DNA of 64,000 nt from Gnetum montanum (GCA_015680685.1 MNCI01022757.1:70800-134799); one strand, 5' to 3'; counted from the stretch's first letter, positions 41,691 to 54,600 are shown. Numbers and translations are program-made. Notes: generated by a model not told the origin, from the letters alone.

Positions 41691-44544
41691 CCATCCTCAA
41701 CCGTTTAGCTATGAGGGATATCCCCCATTCTAATAGTAAGGAGGATTAATAACCACTTTTTATTTTCTTTAATTTTACAACTTTTTGTTTTCCATTTTTT
41801 TGTTTTTCAATTTCTTATTTTATCTTTTTTTCTTTTTTTCCTTTTATGTTTTTTATAAGTAATCTTATCTATGAATTAAACACTCATGTGGATCGTTGGT
41901 TGAGGTGTGTTCTATGTTTTCAAGTCTTGAGTGATCAATTATTTGGAATAGTGAGCCCATTATACCCACTCATCCACTCTACAAATAAGAGGTTTTGTTC
42001 AAGGGTACAGTGATATTCTTGATATTTTTAAAACTTAATATTAATTTTGTATTCATTGTACCCAGAATGAAGAAGGATGGAACAAGAGGGAATGATTAGG
42101 GTGTGACATCGAGGGGACTTGCAAATTCTCTTTGGTGACGTCTGTGGGAGTTATCATGCAACGTGGTCGTACTAAGATCCTTATAGATCTAACAAAAAAT
42201 GGGAGTAAGAGTAATCAAAAGGGCACTCAAAAATCCAATGCTATTATAGGGGGTTCCATTGGAAAGACATGCACCCATGCCCAAAGGTTGGTAACTTCTC
42301 TGGATTTAGTAAAGAGTAAAATAAAATTGAAAAGAAAATTGCCACAAAATAAAAATCACTCCTCCCTTGAATAAAATTCCAAGTGATCGTATGCCTTGTT
42401 GTTATGGTACTCTCATAGTTACTCATCATGGGATGAAACAATGCGATGTCACTGATTAGAGGAATGGACTTGGTCCTGATCTTGGAACGATAGGTTAATG
42501 ACACATTAATCATGCTTTACACACAGGATTCTCTATGCCCTAGGTTAGTTACCTCATGTCCCAATCTCTACAATCCCTTTTTATAGTTCGTCTCATCTCA
42601 CTGTTCATGTAATTGTATCTCATGTCTTGTATAGCATAGAATCCTTACCTCATTCCGGTGACATTTACATGTGTGTGTTTTGTGGAATCAGTGCGGATTA
42701 CATTTAACCCTTCTAGTGCCCACGGACACTTTAAGTGTGGTTACACAAGGGCATTATAGGTTAGAATTTGCTTTGGGGAGGACCCACTCGTGTAATCTTT
42801 TGTAATCTTCACTTATGATACAGCTCACACACACCATTTCTTACCCTCAGCCTATTTTTCATAACACTCTTTCCCTATTATCATTATCCCTCCGAATCAA
42901 CATTCCTATGAACCATCACATAACCTTTCTCTCCCATCTGATGTCCTTATTAATAAATACCACACCATCATAATTTTCATGCCTTCAAAATTAGTTGAAT
43001 TACCCTGGAACCCTTTAACAATCACCCAGATGTCCTTAGTTTACATCATTTAATTTTAAAGAAATATTAAAAATTTGGTACATTCTCTAAGTACCCTAAC
43101 TTTGATGAAAATACATATACATGATCCCCCTGTGCTAGTTAACATCATTTGCAACTATTCACGCAGGGGAATTTTTTCAAATTTCTCTCTATGATTTCCA
43201 ATTGTGTGTCCCTTGCTTTCATATCCATAACTCACTCGCTGGTACTCTGATTTTCATTCCATTTGAACCTAACCTAGAGTTTTCAGCTTAGTCATCAGGG
43301 ACGAGCACACGCCAAATAGCACATAAATTTTTTGAAATTCATCATCGCCCGAAGGACATATTTAAGGGTAATTAGTTGCAAAATTAAGAATAAAATGTGT
43401 CAAAAAAAATTTCATCCCCTTAGCTATACCAAAAAATCAAATTTGGAAACCACCTAAGCAAAGAGGACTCAACATTATAATCTTTTGGGGACATGTTCTT
43501 CCAATAATTAACATCACACGAAAATAAAGTAAATCTATTAAGGCAAGCAGTAAGGTATAACCTAACTTTGGTAACAACCTTACTAACGATTGGTCCCGTG
43601 TGATTATAGATGGTCCTGAAACATGGACAATAGGAAGGTCTTGCTCAAGGTGTGATAAGAAAACCTAGGAGAGGTGAAGGATAAGTTCCTACCAAAAAAC
43701 ATGAAGAGCAAGAGGAACAATCATTTAGTATCCACCAAGAAGACCCTACTGCTGTACAATCAAGGTAAGCAAAAGGAGGAGCTGCTGCAACATCTGAATA
43801 GGGACAATATCTCACGTTGACCTAGGATTGTGTTCAGACCATCCATGAAAGGTCCATATTCACTGTAGTGATCATGGAATTAAATTTGTACCTTTCGCAG
43901 AATTTTCTCTAGAGGTCGTTAGGGATCACCTTAAAGGATCCCCATTATGGCCTACCCTCTCTAAGAGCAGTGCCTGGTACTTAGGGGAAAATGTACCAAT
44001 TTTAGCACAATAAAGAAAAAGGAACCATCGTTAACAATTTTGGTGTGACTGTTGACTTCTCTATTCAAGCCATTTCGGAAGTATTAAACCTTCTAAATAT
44101 AGGGCCAAAAGTTGCTCAGAACCAACTGGACATTTTCAAAACCAAGCAACTTAATAAACTATTGACAAAGAATAAAAGGGTGGTGGAAGAAAAAGAGAAG
44201 GATTATTGGGATGCCTTTATGGCACAAGCACAAACTTATGCACGTGCCAAGGCACTCAAGGCCTTACAAGAGGAGAAACTCTAGGTCATACTTCAACGCC
44301 ACCAAATACCAAGACTTGGAGCACAAGAAAAGGGAAAGACACCTATGGAGGAGCCACCACCACCAGGAACTACGTGGGTTCCACCATTTTGTAATCATAG
44401 GATATTCTTTTGTGTTGTGTCTCAATTTTTTTCTGACTCCACACTACAGCATGAATCCATTCTAGTCAGTCAATAATCCCATACCTATCCACTGTGTACT
44501 CAATGGAGCTTGTTCTCTCTGTAACTCAAGGATGAGTTTTCATT
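41691..44544 (+). other. Ret-B long 3' region
   Basis: T-rich start (41755-41860) like the Ret-A region after integrase, then GCTTTGGGGAGGACCCACT at 42768-42786, identical to Ret-A 37463-37481. The stretch 42840-43560 shows nothing recognisable. The frame at 43820-44284 is listed separately. The whole is longer than the matching region of Ret-A. Confidence 0.6.
43858..44284 (+). pseudogene. remnant open frame in the Ret-B 3' region, possible plant retroelement accessory protein
   Basis: A 79-codon frame (44045-44284) reads VDFSIQAISEVLNLL and ends with a Lys/Glu/Ala-rich helical stretch (KDYWDAFMAQAQTYARAKALKALQEEKL). Just upstream, another frame reads HGIKFVPFAEFSLEVVRDHL and AWYLGENVPI. 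The VxFSxxAIxxxL pattern recalls a protein found in the 3' part or ORF1 of some Athila-like plant elements, but that comparison is from memory and weak. It has no counterpart that I can see in Ret-A, -C or -E. Frame breaks show it is no longer intact. Confidence 0.35.
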
Positions 44545-44558
44545 CAGTCGTGGGGGTA
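44545..44558 (+). promoter_or_regulatory. Ret-B polypurine tract
   Basis: CAGTCGTGGGGGTA directly before the 3' LTR, one base different from Ret-A. Confidence 0.8.
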
Positions 44559-45394
44559 TGATGAGTCATGAATTTGCTGGTTGTGATATCGCTACCGTGA
44601 TATCACATGGGCTGTGATATCACATCAGCCACGATATCGTGTACGCGACATCGTGTCCTTTCCTATGATATCGCACATGCGATATCGAAACCCGCCACCA
44701 GTTCTATAAATAAGAGGCACCTCTCCCTTTTATCATTCCAAAGTTAGAATATTTCCCAGTGTATGCCTGCAGTGTGATGATTATAATTGTACGGCATCCT
44801 TTATTCGAGTGTGACGTACTTGGACACACACATGACCAGAAATACAGATTAAGATTACTTCATCATTGTAGCATTCACTTAGTTTAATTAATTATTTATT
44901 TAATTGTTATTTACTACTTTCTTAGTTAAATATCTTTCACCCTTAAACTCATGTTAAAATGTGGAATGAGTACGACTTGATTACGAGCATTTAAGTGTGA
45001 CTACTTGGTAACCCAATAGCGTACCTAGGATCTACGCTTGGTAATCCCAGTAGTAGTCATGCAGGAAGTCCAAGATGTGTACGGATAATCAAGGAATAGA
45101 TGCTCATCATACTTAGGCTAGTTTAGATTCTCTTACCCTTTTCCTCCTAGCTTAGTTAATCTTATTTTCCATTACCTTCAAGAGTAGCATTAGGTTAGAA
45201 CACATAATACACCTCACTCTGGACTAAACCATACGTGACAAAGATAATACTAGTCTAGGTGGGAAGATAGCGAACTACGACCTAAGGCTAACTATCTAGG
45301 TGCCACAACTAGTCTGTCTGCAGAGTTTGACCGGATCGCACGTGTAACACTTGTATTTGTATGGTTGAATGTAGGGGTATCTTGCCACTCATCA
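44559..45394 (+). repeat. Ret-B 3' LTR
   Basis: Starts TGATGAGTCATGAATTTGC and ends GCCACTCATCA, then the target copy ATGTG (45395-45399). TATA box 44705-44712, preceded by a GATATC array (44584-44684). A block of about 45 bases present in the 5' LTR (29175-29220) is absent here. Confidence 0.93.
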
Positions 45395-45399
45395 ATGTG

Positions 45400-46730
45400 C
45401 CTTGCAAAATATAGAGAATGAGTGGAAAAATCTTAAATTTTTCCCAAGGACACTCATTAAAAAAGAAGAAAATCAATACTAATCCTTAGAACTAAAACCT
45501 ATTAGATGATGGAGTACAATGCTTGAATTATTCAATGACAAATATCAAACATACTCTAGAGTGTCCAACTTGAGAAGGTAGATCCAAGGATGGAAACAAG
45601 GAACACACAAACCCTTTGATGCTACCATCATTCAATACTATTCCTTAAGGCATAGATGTCTAGGCCATGGTTATTCTCAACTGGATTAACTTCATCACAT
45701 CATAGATGGGCTTCAATTTGAAATGAGGAGAACCCTTGGCATCTATGCCCAAAGCCAACTATCATAATTAATCATCCATTAGATCCAAAGATTGATTGAG
45801 TAGGTAGCTAAAGAGAAAGGTGAATTGAGAAAACAATAAAGTGTAAAAGAGTATAATTGTGATCCGTCCATTCGCAAGAGGAAGGTTCAATTTTGTGATA
45901 GTGAGGAAGAATCAGTACTTGATGAGGTGATAAATACGAAAGCCTTGCTGCTTCAAAAATTTCAATCTAAAATTATGTTTAAGGTTGATTAGTGTTGGAA
46001 TGCCATGGATAGCAAATTTCAAGCTATCGTAAAAATTGTTAAAGAGTCCAAAGAATGAGGTAGTGATCATGAATGTGGGAGACACAAGAAGGTTGAACAT
46101 ACCTATTAAAAAGGTAAGGGCAAGGTCTTTGCAATAGAAAAAGTTACGCAAAGGAAATTAGATGATGATGATGGGTGTGACATCCACTAGTATGAACATC
46201 CTAAGGGATGTTATCCCATAGTGTCACACTTACAGGAATCTGGGGTGTATGCTTTGAATCAACGACTAGCACAAAGGCAAATACCTAAACGATTACCTTA
46301 TCCTCAAGGTAATCCTAGGCAGTTCCACCACAACCATGTGAGCAATATCAATAGTGGCAATAACCACAGTCATGGATGCTTGCACCACTAAGGAAATAAT
46401 ACCCTTACCAACAACCTGATCCCTATGGGTATTACATCTAGCAATCCTTGTCTCCACGTGACTCATGTTGTGTTTCTTCTTTCCAATCTCACTACCATCC
46501 TTCTAATTATTATCAAACTTATTCTTCACATCCAAGAAGGTATACCACCTCTTACCCTTATCCTCCTATTTCTACACATCTTTCTCCTTCCTCAGCATAA
46601 CAACCACCTACTCCACCTATGCAGGGTAAACTACCAACTCAATTGCAACAATGCAATGCTACTAGGATCATTAACTTACAACCAGTTCATCAACTAAGTG
46701 GTTTGGATACTTGATCAAAGAAAAGACCTT
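45400..46730 (+). pseudogene. Ret-C gag, 3' part
   Basis: Resumes after Ret-B with ALQNIENEWKNLKFFPRTL, then FNDKYQTYSRVSNLRR, QYYSLRHRCLGHGYSQLD, IDGLQFEMRRTLGIYAQSQ and a charged region. Then CDIH.YEHPKGCYPIVSHLQESGVYALN (46177-46257), in which the zinc candidate is damaged, and a Pro/Tyr-rich linker. Many stops. The order and content match Ret-A. Confidence 0.85.
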
Positions 46731-46849
46731 TCTTCCAACCTTGTAGTCCACTTAAGCCCTCAAATACACCTGTGGTTGACAACCCTATTCCCCCATCTTC
46801 CTTTGTATCAAGTTCCTTCAAGTCCCCTTCAAACCAAACATATCCCAGG

Positions 46850-47700
46850 ATCGACACTTTGATGCTTACTCACACTATATCTGATTGGATCCGTGTTGGT
46901 AACCTTTCTAGGAAATTAGCTAATCCTAGAAGTCCTCTGATTTATTTGTAGATTACTAAAACAAACCATGTAAGGCTCTTCTTGATTCTAGTTCTAGTGT
47001 CAGCCTAATCGCTCATGAGATGTATATTTCATGAAACCTACATCCCCTCAAGAAGAGAAATATCAAATTAGAATTGGTAGACCAGTCCATCGCTATTTCA
47101 TTGGGACTGGTAGAAGACATTTTGACCACTATCTATGGGTGGCCTTATCTTGCTAATTTTCTAGTGATCAAGGTGGAGAATTGCAAAGGGGACTTCCTAA
47201 TCATCATAGGAAGGGGATGGCTACGCACCATTGATGCTAGAATGGGTATTAGAAATCTTTCCTTAGAAATATCTAAAGAAAATGCATTCAGGAATATTGA
47301 GAAGAAGTGAGTTCCATGCATTGTGTACAATGATACAAGGTGTAATTATGTGTAGAAACTCTAGGCAATGAAATGAACATCCATCTTTGCATGCAAGCAG
47401 TGTGCACTAAAAGTAGAAATTCAAAGGTTTCTGTACATAGCAACCACAAAATAGGAGGGCACCCCATGGCTAACCACTAATTCTAAGAGTAGCACACTTT
47501 GCATGGAACCAACTAAGAGCCTGACATGCAAATGATGATACCTATTGGGAAGAGTTGAAAATTCCTAAAAATTTCACGCAAAAGCCCCTTTAACTAAAAC
47601 CTCTATTGCCCCAGAATTGAATAAGATGTTAAAAGTGGTTGAAAAATGGTCAGCATCCTTGGCTTGGTCATATCCTAAACTCATAGCATCACATCTACAC
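46850..47700 (+). pseudogene. Ret-C protease region
   Basis: TLMLTHTISDWIRVGNLSRKLANPRSPLIYL is followed by frameshifted protease sequence. The DxG core is unreadable at about 46975-47010. 47074-47310 reads VDQSIAISLGLVEDILTTIYGWPYLANFLVIK and IIIGRGWLRTIDARMGIRNLSLEISKEN. The remainder up to RT is spacer with stops. Confidence 0.8.
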
Positions 47701-48690
47701 TAATTTGGCCACGAAGCCACAGAGGTGATTGAACCCTAAACTAAAGCAAATCATCAAGGAAGAAATCAAAAAACTTCTCAACGTGGGGGCTCATTTATCC
47801 CATTTTGGATAGCAAGTGGATTAGTCACTTGTTATTGTGCCCAAGAAAGATGGAAAATGGTGGGTTTGCATTGATTTTTGGCTATTAAATATGGCAAAAT
47901 TCAAAGATCATTTTCCATTGCCACTTGTTAATCAGGTGTTAAAAACAATCTTTGGACATCGCTACTATATTTTCTTGGATGGTTATAGTTGCTATAACCA
48001 AATCTAGATCATGCTAGAGGACTAGGCCAAGACAACATTCACAAGTTCCTAGGGGACTTTTGCATATCATAAGATGCCATTTGGTCTATGCAATGCCCAT
48101 GCCACAATCCAATTCTTGGTTCTAAGCATTTTTCAATAGCAAATTAGTAGTAGTATGGAAGTCTTCATGAATGAATTCTCCACCTATGGAGCTACATTTG
48201 AACAAGCCTTGGACTGCCTTGAGCAAGTGTTAAAATGATGTGTTGAAACAAACTTGTGGCTCAATTGGTAGAAAAGTAATCTGATGGTCCAAGAGGGCAT
48301 TATATTAGGGCACAAAATATCACAAGTAGGAATTGAGATTGACCTTAAAAAAATAAGGGTTGTCTAAGAAATAATCCACCAACCAAAAATTGTTAAAGAT
48401 GTTTGGTCATTCCTTGGACATACTGGCTACTACCAATGATTCATAGAGAATTTCTAAGATTCTAAAACCATTGGTGAAGCTAACAAAGAAAGATGTTCCA
48501 TTTGTATAGACTATGGAATGTGAATAATCATTCCAACAGTTGAAAGAGAAACTTTTAGAAACTCTAATTCTACAAGCACCTAATTGGTCCATACTATTTC
48601 ATGTTATGATAGATGCATCAAATTATTCCTTGGCAATTGTGCTTACATAGATGGATGACAAAAAAATCCATATTACATCCACTGCACTAG
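47701..48690 (+). pseudogene. Ret-C reverse transcriptase
   Basis: Readable blocks: PKLKQIIKEEIKKLL (about 47738), KDGKWWVCIDF, MAKFKDHFPLPLVNQVLKTI, motif A FLDGYSCYNQI, motif B PFGLCNAHATIQ. Where FMDD-type catalytic residues belong it reads MEVFMNEFSTYG (about 48158-48194), so both Asp are substituted. Then FEQALDCLEQVLK, GHKISQVGIEIDLKKI and WSFLGHTGYYQ. Stops and frameshifts abound. This copy shows the palm region that is deleted in Ret-A. Confidence 0.85.
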
Positions 48691-48970
48691 TTGAAGCATT
48701 ATGGGTGCACAGCTAAACTACATCACTATAGAAAAAGAATTGATGGTAGTGGTATTTGCTCTAGAGAAGTTCAGGCATTATGTGCTTGGATACAAAGTGT
48801 TTGTGCACATAGTCCATAGCACCATCCACTTCCTGATGAATAAGCCAATAGTGAACCCCAATGTCATACGATGCTTAGTGATCTTGGAGGAATTTGATCT
48901 CATGATGGCAGATTGAAAGGACACTAAGAATGTGGTCACTAACCACTTGTCTCAGTCACAATGGAACAAC
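48691..48970 (+). pseudogene. Ret-C RNase H
   Basis: GAQLNYITIEKELMVVVFALEKFRHYVLGYKVFVHIVHSTI, FLMNKPIVNPNVIRCLVILEEFDLMMAD, then KDTKNVVTNHLSQ. The Asp of the IDH block is Val and the Asp of VADHLS is Asn, so at least two catalytic positions are lost. Confidence 0.85.
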
Positions 48971-49179
48971 AAAGAGGAGGAGGACCCAATGTCTGATATG
49001 TTTCCTAATGAACTCCTCTTTTTTAGGGCTATAACTGAATAATTTCCCAATGAACCTAAATGGTATGATGGCATTCTCACCTATATTCTTACTCAAGAGA
49101 TGCCACAAGGGTTGGACCACTGAAAGAAACAATAGTTTCTTCACCAAGTAAAACACTTCTTGGAGATCAATGGACACCT

Positions 49180-50290
49180 CTACAAGGTGTGCATTGATGG
49201 TCTGGTTTGTTGGTGTGTCCCTGATACTGATCAACTATGAATTCTTCAAGATTCTCATGAAGGCCTTTGTGGAGGCCACTATGCTAGTAGACACATAGCC
49301 ATTAAAATCATGATGAAAGGGTACTATTGGCCAAAAATCTTCAAGGATGCTCACCAATATGTCTGCTCTTGTGAATGATGCCAATGAGATGGTGGAATGA
49401 TTGCTCAAATGGAGGGACCTCAACAGTGGATTCAAACACTAGAACCCTTTGACATCTGGGGCATTAATTTCATGGGTTCTATCACACCCATGTCAAATGG
49501 AAAGGCATACATCATAGTTTCTATTGACTATTGTACAAATTTGGTAGAAGCAATAGTCATCATCAACTATACATCTTCTACTACTACTTGATTTGTACAA
49601 CAAAATATTGTAAACAGGTTTGGTGTGCTGTGCGCATTAATTTCTGATAATAGAACTTACTTTATAGGTACTACTTTTTAAAATCTCATGCATTGCTTGG
49701 GGGTTAAACATAAACTCACAACATCCCCAAGCAAATGGTCAAGTTGAGGTTACCAATAGGGAAATCACAAAGATTCTAACAAGAACTGTTAGCAGATAGA
49801 TTGGAGCACAAAACTCAATGATGTCCTCTAGGCCTACCGCTCAACATGGAAACTTCCTATAGGCTATTCTCCCTATGAGCTCATGTACAAAAAATTACCA
49901 ACACTTCCTATTTAATCCAAGCTATGTACACTTTCAACAGCCTGTGACCTTGACCTTGACTTGAGTCTAGCACAAAAAGAAAGATTAATGAATCTCAACT
50001 TGCTAGACAAAAATTAATTAGTAGCCCTATCATCTAACTAGTTGCACAAGGCATTCAATAAAAAGTGCCATGACCTTAAAATCAAGAAAGTTAAATTTCA
50101 ACTAAAAGATAAGGTTCTCTACTAGAATCTCACACATGTACCTAAACAAACTAATTTTTAGACATTGTGGGAAGGACCTTATATAATTTACAAAACTTTT
50201 TCTTCTAGGGCTATGATGATCTATGAACCTAAAGGCCAGACAAGAAACAACTGGTCAACATATAACAAGTCAAATCATTCTAGGAGCATA
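49180..50290 (+). pseudogene. Ret-C integrase
   Basis: Zinc-binding part with HEGLCGGHYASRH and CSCE.CQ (49240-49390). Core: [22 protein letters not shown] (first Asp to Asn, about 49450), LISDNRTYF (second Asp present), PQANGQVEVTNREITKIL (Glu present). Then YRSTWKLPIGYSPYELMYKK and a C-terminal region with multiple stops to about 50290. Confidence 0.83.
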
Positions 50291-52410
50291 AGCTAGCAAA
50301 TATAATAAACACCTCATCCGATGGACAACCACGCTCAATATTTTTCATCTCCCCCTTTCAACTTAGTCATGGGGGAGATGGCCATCCATGCTAACTATAT
50401 AAGTGGCTCCTAAATTTTTCATATTTTTGTTTTGCACATTTTTTACACATTTTTATTTTACAACTTTTTGTTTTACACATTCTTTGTTTTATACTTTTTG
50501 TTTTCTACATTATTAATTTCTCAAAATTTTTGTTTTATAACATCATTAGTACATTTTCTATTTCTTGAATATTTTACACTTTTTTATATTTTCTTTTATT
50601 CTAGAGTGATTTTCTAACTTTTTGTTAATAAGTACCAAGCACAATGGTAATTTTTTGCTTGATGGTGGTATGTACTATTTTTGTATTTGATTGTTGGTGT
50701 CTAGATTCTAGCTTTGAATTTTGTTACAGATAATCAGGACATGGTTTCTTTTTCATGCAATAGATAGTGAGTCCATAACATCCACGCATCCATAAATTCT
50801 ATGGTTTTCCTTTATCTGGAAATATGTTGTTCCTTTTTCATTAATAAAACTATAACAAATTTGTGACTTTGGCAATTTTCAAATCTAGAAAGGATTCAAA
50901 GGTTTGAACAAGGTGTGACTTCAAGAGGATTTAGTATTCTTTGTGCTTTTCTACTTGCTAGGGTGCATGTGTGTTTTCATGGATTTCTTACCATTTCATG
51001 TTGACCAATAAAAGGAAGTTGAATAAGCCTTTGGATGGTGTGGTTCTCATTAAAAAATGATGGAAATTCAAAGCACATCCATTAGGCATAATAAATGACT
51101 AAGTCCTTGCATGGTGAGGTTCTCATTTTAGAACAAAAACAACAACAACAAAAAATGATGGGAATTCAAAGCACACACCTTAGACAAAATAAATAGGCTA
51201 TAAGCATTAGTTACGGAACTAGAAAGATATGTTACCCATGATTGAAGGTCCCCTCTAACTAAGGCCCTTTCTCACTTCCTAATTCTCTTTTATTCTTTAA
51301 TAAGAAATTGTTGTTGTTCTATTGAAGCACTCTTATGTCTCTAGGGGAGGGGGTTAGACTGATCTGGTCTTAGAATAATGATGCGAACTCACTAAATGTG
51401 GTTGGTTTTGGTCTACACTCAGGATTGATCTTATCAAGTCATTTAATCATAAAATTCACAAGGGACTTCATGTAAACTTAATTAGGAGCTCCTTTCCTCT
51501 CTCTCTCTCTCATTCATATATGCTTTCCATGTTTCATCTCATTATCGATTTCATGTTCTTGTTCGATGTCCTGGTTTGAAGTGTCGAAATTCTTAGGTAT
51601 CTTCTTCCAGATTTTGTATTTAACTTTCTATAACCATTAATCATCCAGGGGGTCCATGAACTCCTCAATTTGAAGTTATGCAAGGGTAATAAAGGGCATG
51701 TGTCTATTTTTGGGAGGACCCACTTGCATATCTTTTGGTTGGGTTAAAGTATGTTATCCTTAGACACTCTTACAATCAAATCCTTTTGTTTACCTCATCA
51801 ATGACATCCATTTGTATGCATCTTCACAACATTTTTCAGTATAACCTTTATGGTTACTGTTGTGAATTCTTACACCCTCTTCAAGCATTTCATCCTATTT
51901 AAACTTTTTCAAATTTAATGAATTGCTTATCTATTTTACCCTATTTTTCAATCTTCCCACTAACACTACTAAAGAAATCAATCTATCATAATCACAACCT
52001 AGCCGAGTGTAACCACTAACAAGACAAGGTATTTAATAGTCATTTTTTACACATTGCATACTAATTGGTGATTCTATTGTGATTGCAGTGGGAAGCATGG
52101 ACTGAAACAGGACTATCTTCACCAAGGATGATGTGGCAGTACCATGTGATGAGGACTATTTATGATCATTGAATCTTCTCCCTCATCCTTCAACTACCAA
52201 GAGTAGTTGGATGTTAGTTTTATCTAGAGTGTTCTCTTCTCTTATCATGAACACCCATTTTGTAAAAGATTGTAATCCATACACTCAGGCACTCAGGAGT
52301 CTATTGTTCCATCTAAGTCAATTTCTATGTCAATTAATAATCTCATACCTTCCCAATATTTTGTATGGAACTTGTTTCTCCTCTTCTTCACTCAAGGATG
52401 AGTTTTCATT
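50291..52410 (+). other. Ret-C long 3' region
   Basis: Starts with GTCATGGGGGAGATGG (about 50369-50384) and T-rich TTTTGTTTTACA repeats (50410-50580). It contains a GGGAGGACCCACTTGC block (51710-51726). A tandem duplication of AAATGATGGGAATTCAAAGCACAC-type sequence lies at about 51050-51180. No recognisable protein. Confidence 0.6.
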
Positions 52411-52423
52411 CAGTTGTGGGGTA

Positions 52424-53282
52424 TGATGAATCATGTTTTGACTAGCTCCAATATCAGATATCTAATATCAAAGCCTCCATATTGAATACCCAATGTCAGA
52501 GCCCAAGATGCAATGTCAAATATCTAATAGCATGAGGTATATGTCAGCCTATAAATATAGCACTTGGGATCATGATTTTCATATAGTTTTTATTAGTTTT
52601 TATCATAGATAGTGAAGCTCTTTTAGTTTGTTTTTTCTAGAGTTAATATTTTCTAAGTGCCCATAGCAAGAGTTTGAGTGTGTACAGATCTTTTTTTGAG
52701 CACTGATGTACCTGAGCATAGTAGTGTGACAAAAATGAAAACAAATCCTTTTGATCATCCTTTCAGCAATGAGAATAGATTAATTTTTCCTTGATGCATT
52801 GAATATACATGCACTTTAATGCACTTAAATTAAGCAATTAATTTCTAGTTATTAATGAACACAAGCACAACCACCTTGAGCATATGTGTAGCACTTGGTA
52901 ACCTAGAAATGCTTAATGTTTGGTAGCCTAGCAATGTTATACGTGTTCAAGATGTGTCTGGAAAGTGGGAACAAGTACTTGTGTTAGGCTAACTACGCAA
53001 TAGATGAATTAGATCTTAAATTACTCTACCTTTCGTTCTTATTGTAGGTGATTAAACTTATGAAATACAAAATGATAAAAATCACATACCTCAATTGCAC
53101 TTAACCATATACTTGTACATCACGAGTGGAACTAAGAAGATAATGAACATTCTCAACACCCATTTCACTTCTTAGAGAATTAGTGCATTGGAGAAATGTA
53201 GGTCCATGGAATTCAACTAGATCACATGTGAACACCTTAGTGATTCATATGGTTGGACGTAGGGGTACCTTGCTACTCATCA
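52424..53282 (+). repeat. Ret-C 3' LTR
   Basis: Starts TGATGAATCATGTTTTGAC and ends GCTACTCATCA. U3 has CAATATCAGATATC-type repeats (52440-52530). TATA box at 52560-52567. It is preceded by the polypurine tract CAGTTGTGGGGTA (52411-52423). Confidence 0.92.
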
Positions 53283-53287
53283 TTAAG
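53283..53287. repeat. target-site duplication of Ret-C, right copy (TTAAG)
   Basis: Pairs with CTAAG at 26910-26914. After it the PLE reading frame resumes. Confidence 0.65.
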
Positions 53288-54600
53288 CAATACTATTAAT
53301 TACTTAGCTCCTTTTTTTGAAAATGCTTTTTCTTTTATAAAAAAACTCTAAGCTTATTACTAACACGATAAATATTTCTAATATTGATAAAATGATATTT
53401 TAATTATTTCTGATATTTTTCCTTTATTTAATATAACTCCTTTAGATAAAGCAATGGATGTGATTTATAAGATGAATTTATATAATAATGTTTGCTTGCT
53501 TATTAAGCTTTGTTTAGAAACTACCTATTTCAAATATAATAATGAATTTTACAAATAGAAAAAAGGTGTTGCTATGGGTTCACCTTTATGTCCTTTAATT
53601 GCTAATTTATATATGGAAAATTTTGAGCAACTTGCTAATTTATATATAGATGATACTAACGTTTATTAGCCTCATGGTTTTCAAAATCTCTAAGATTTTT
53701 ATAAATATCATAATCAAATAGATTTCAACATCCAATTTACTATGGAACTTGAAAAGAACATTCATTGCCTTTCTTAGGTGTTAATATATTAAGAAAAAAG
53801 ACTCCAATAATAAATTTAGAATGTCTTGTGAAGTTTTTAGAAAAGATATACATTTTAATCAATATGTGGATACTCTTTCTAATCACTCCTTTAGTTAATT
53901 AATCTCTATCCTTTGCTCCTTAATGATTAAAGCTCTTAGCATTTGTAATATAGTTTCTTTCCATAAAGAGGCTAATTATATGAACACTATCTTTAAACTC
54001 AAAAACATTAATAAAAGGACTATCATTAAAGCATAGATAAAATGGATTCATTCTTGGCTAAATAAAATTTATGTTTCTTTTAATATAAATATTGATTAAA
54101 AAAATTTTGATAATCATAATTCTCTTATAAATAAAAAACTCACTATCATTCCCTACATTAAAGATATTTCTAAGGAAATAGCTATAGTTTTTTTAAAAAA
54201 AAAAAACCATAGCATTATAACAATCTATAAATCTTATAATAAAATCTTAAAAATAAAAAGAATTTTCTAAATAATAGTGATGTTTATAGTTTTTCTTTTT
54301 GCATTTTTGGTAAATGTTATATTGGTGAAATTAATAGAAATTTTTCAATTAGATTGAAAAAGCAATTGGAAAACATAAAATATAATAGATCTTCAAAATG
54401 ACCTCTTTTATAAAACATAAAAAATGATACCTCCTTTAGATATCATACATGGTTAATAGATAATAGTGAAATTCTTTGTGTGATTGATAACTTTGTAGAT
54501 AAAAAAATTAGAGAAGCACTTGAAATTAGAATTCATTCTAATAATATTAATCAAGATCAATGCTATTTTACCCACTTCGTATAATGACTTATTTTAATAA
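53288..54600 (+). pseudogene. PLE protein, second half of RT and GIY-YIG endonuclease
   Basis: Continuation of the PLE frame: DIFPLFNITPLDKAMDVIY (about 53412), GVAMGSPLCPLIANLYMENFE, catalytic YIDDTNVY (53643 on), then IDFNIQFTMELEKNIHCL, FRMSCEVFRKDIHFNQYVDTLSNHS and a connecting region. The nuclease-like end reads SDVYSFSFCIFGKCYIGEINRNF, with GIY-equivalent DVY, YIG intact, and an Arg six residues after. The distance between IANLYME and YIDD is shorter than I expect, suggesting a small deletion. Stops and frameshifts throughout. Confidence 0.85.

Larger units (their letters stand above)
28943..45394 (+). mobile_element. Ret-B: non-autonomous gag-only LTR retrotransposon, carrying Ret-A in its 5' LTR
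   Basis: The 5' LTR is split in two (28943-29498 and 39231-39612) by Ret-A. The 3' LTR is 44559-45394. Exact 5-base target duplication ATGTG. Primer site at 39614-39631 and polypurine tract at 44545-44558. The interior (about 4.9 kb) encodes only gag. From about 41690 it passes into a 2.8-kb region homologous in parts to the 3' region of Ret-A, with no protease, RT, RNase H or integrase readable on either strand. It would have needed Pol in trans, plausibly from relatives such as Ret-A or Ret-C. Confidence 0.92.
26915..53282 (+). mobile_element. Ret-C: Athila-like Ty3/gypsy element, decayed, carrying Ret-B and Ret-A
   Basis: LTRs at 26915-27766 and 52424-53282, primer site at 27768-27785 and polypurine tract at 52411-52423. 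Without its nested insertions it is about 9.9 kb. Order is gag (27927-28942 and 45400 to about 46730), protease, RT, RNase H and integrase (to about 50290), then a 2.1-kb 3' region. All genes are broken. It is inserted in the PLE reverse transcriptase and interrupted within gag by Ret-B. Confidence 0.92.
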
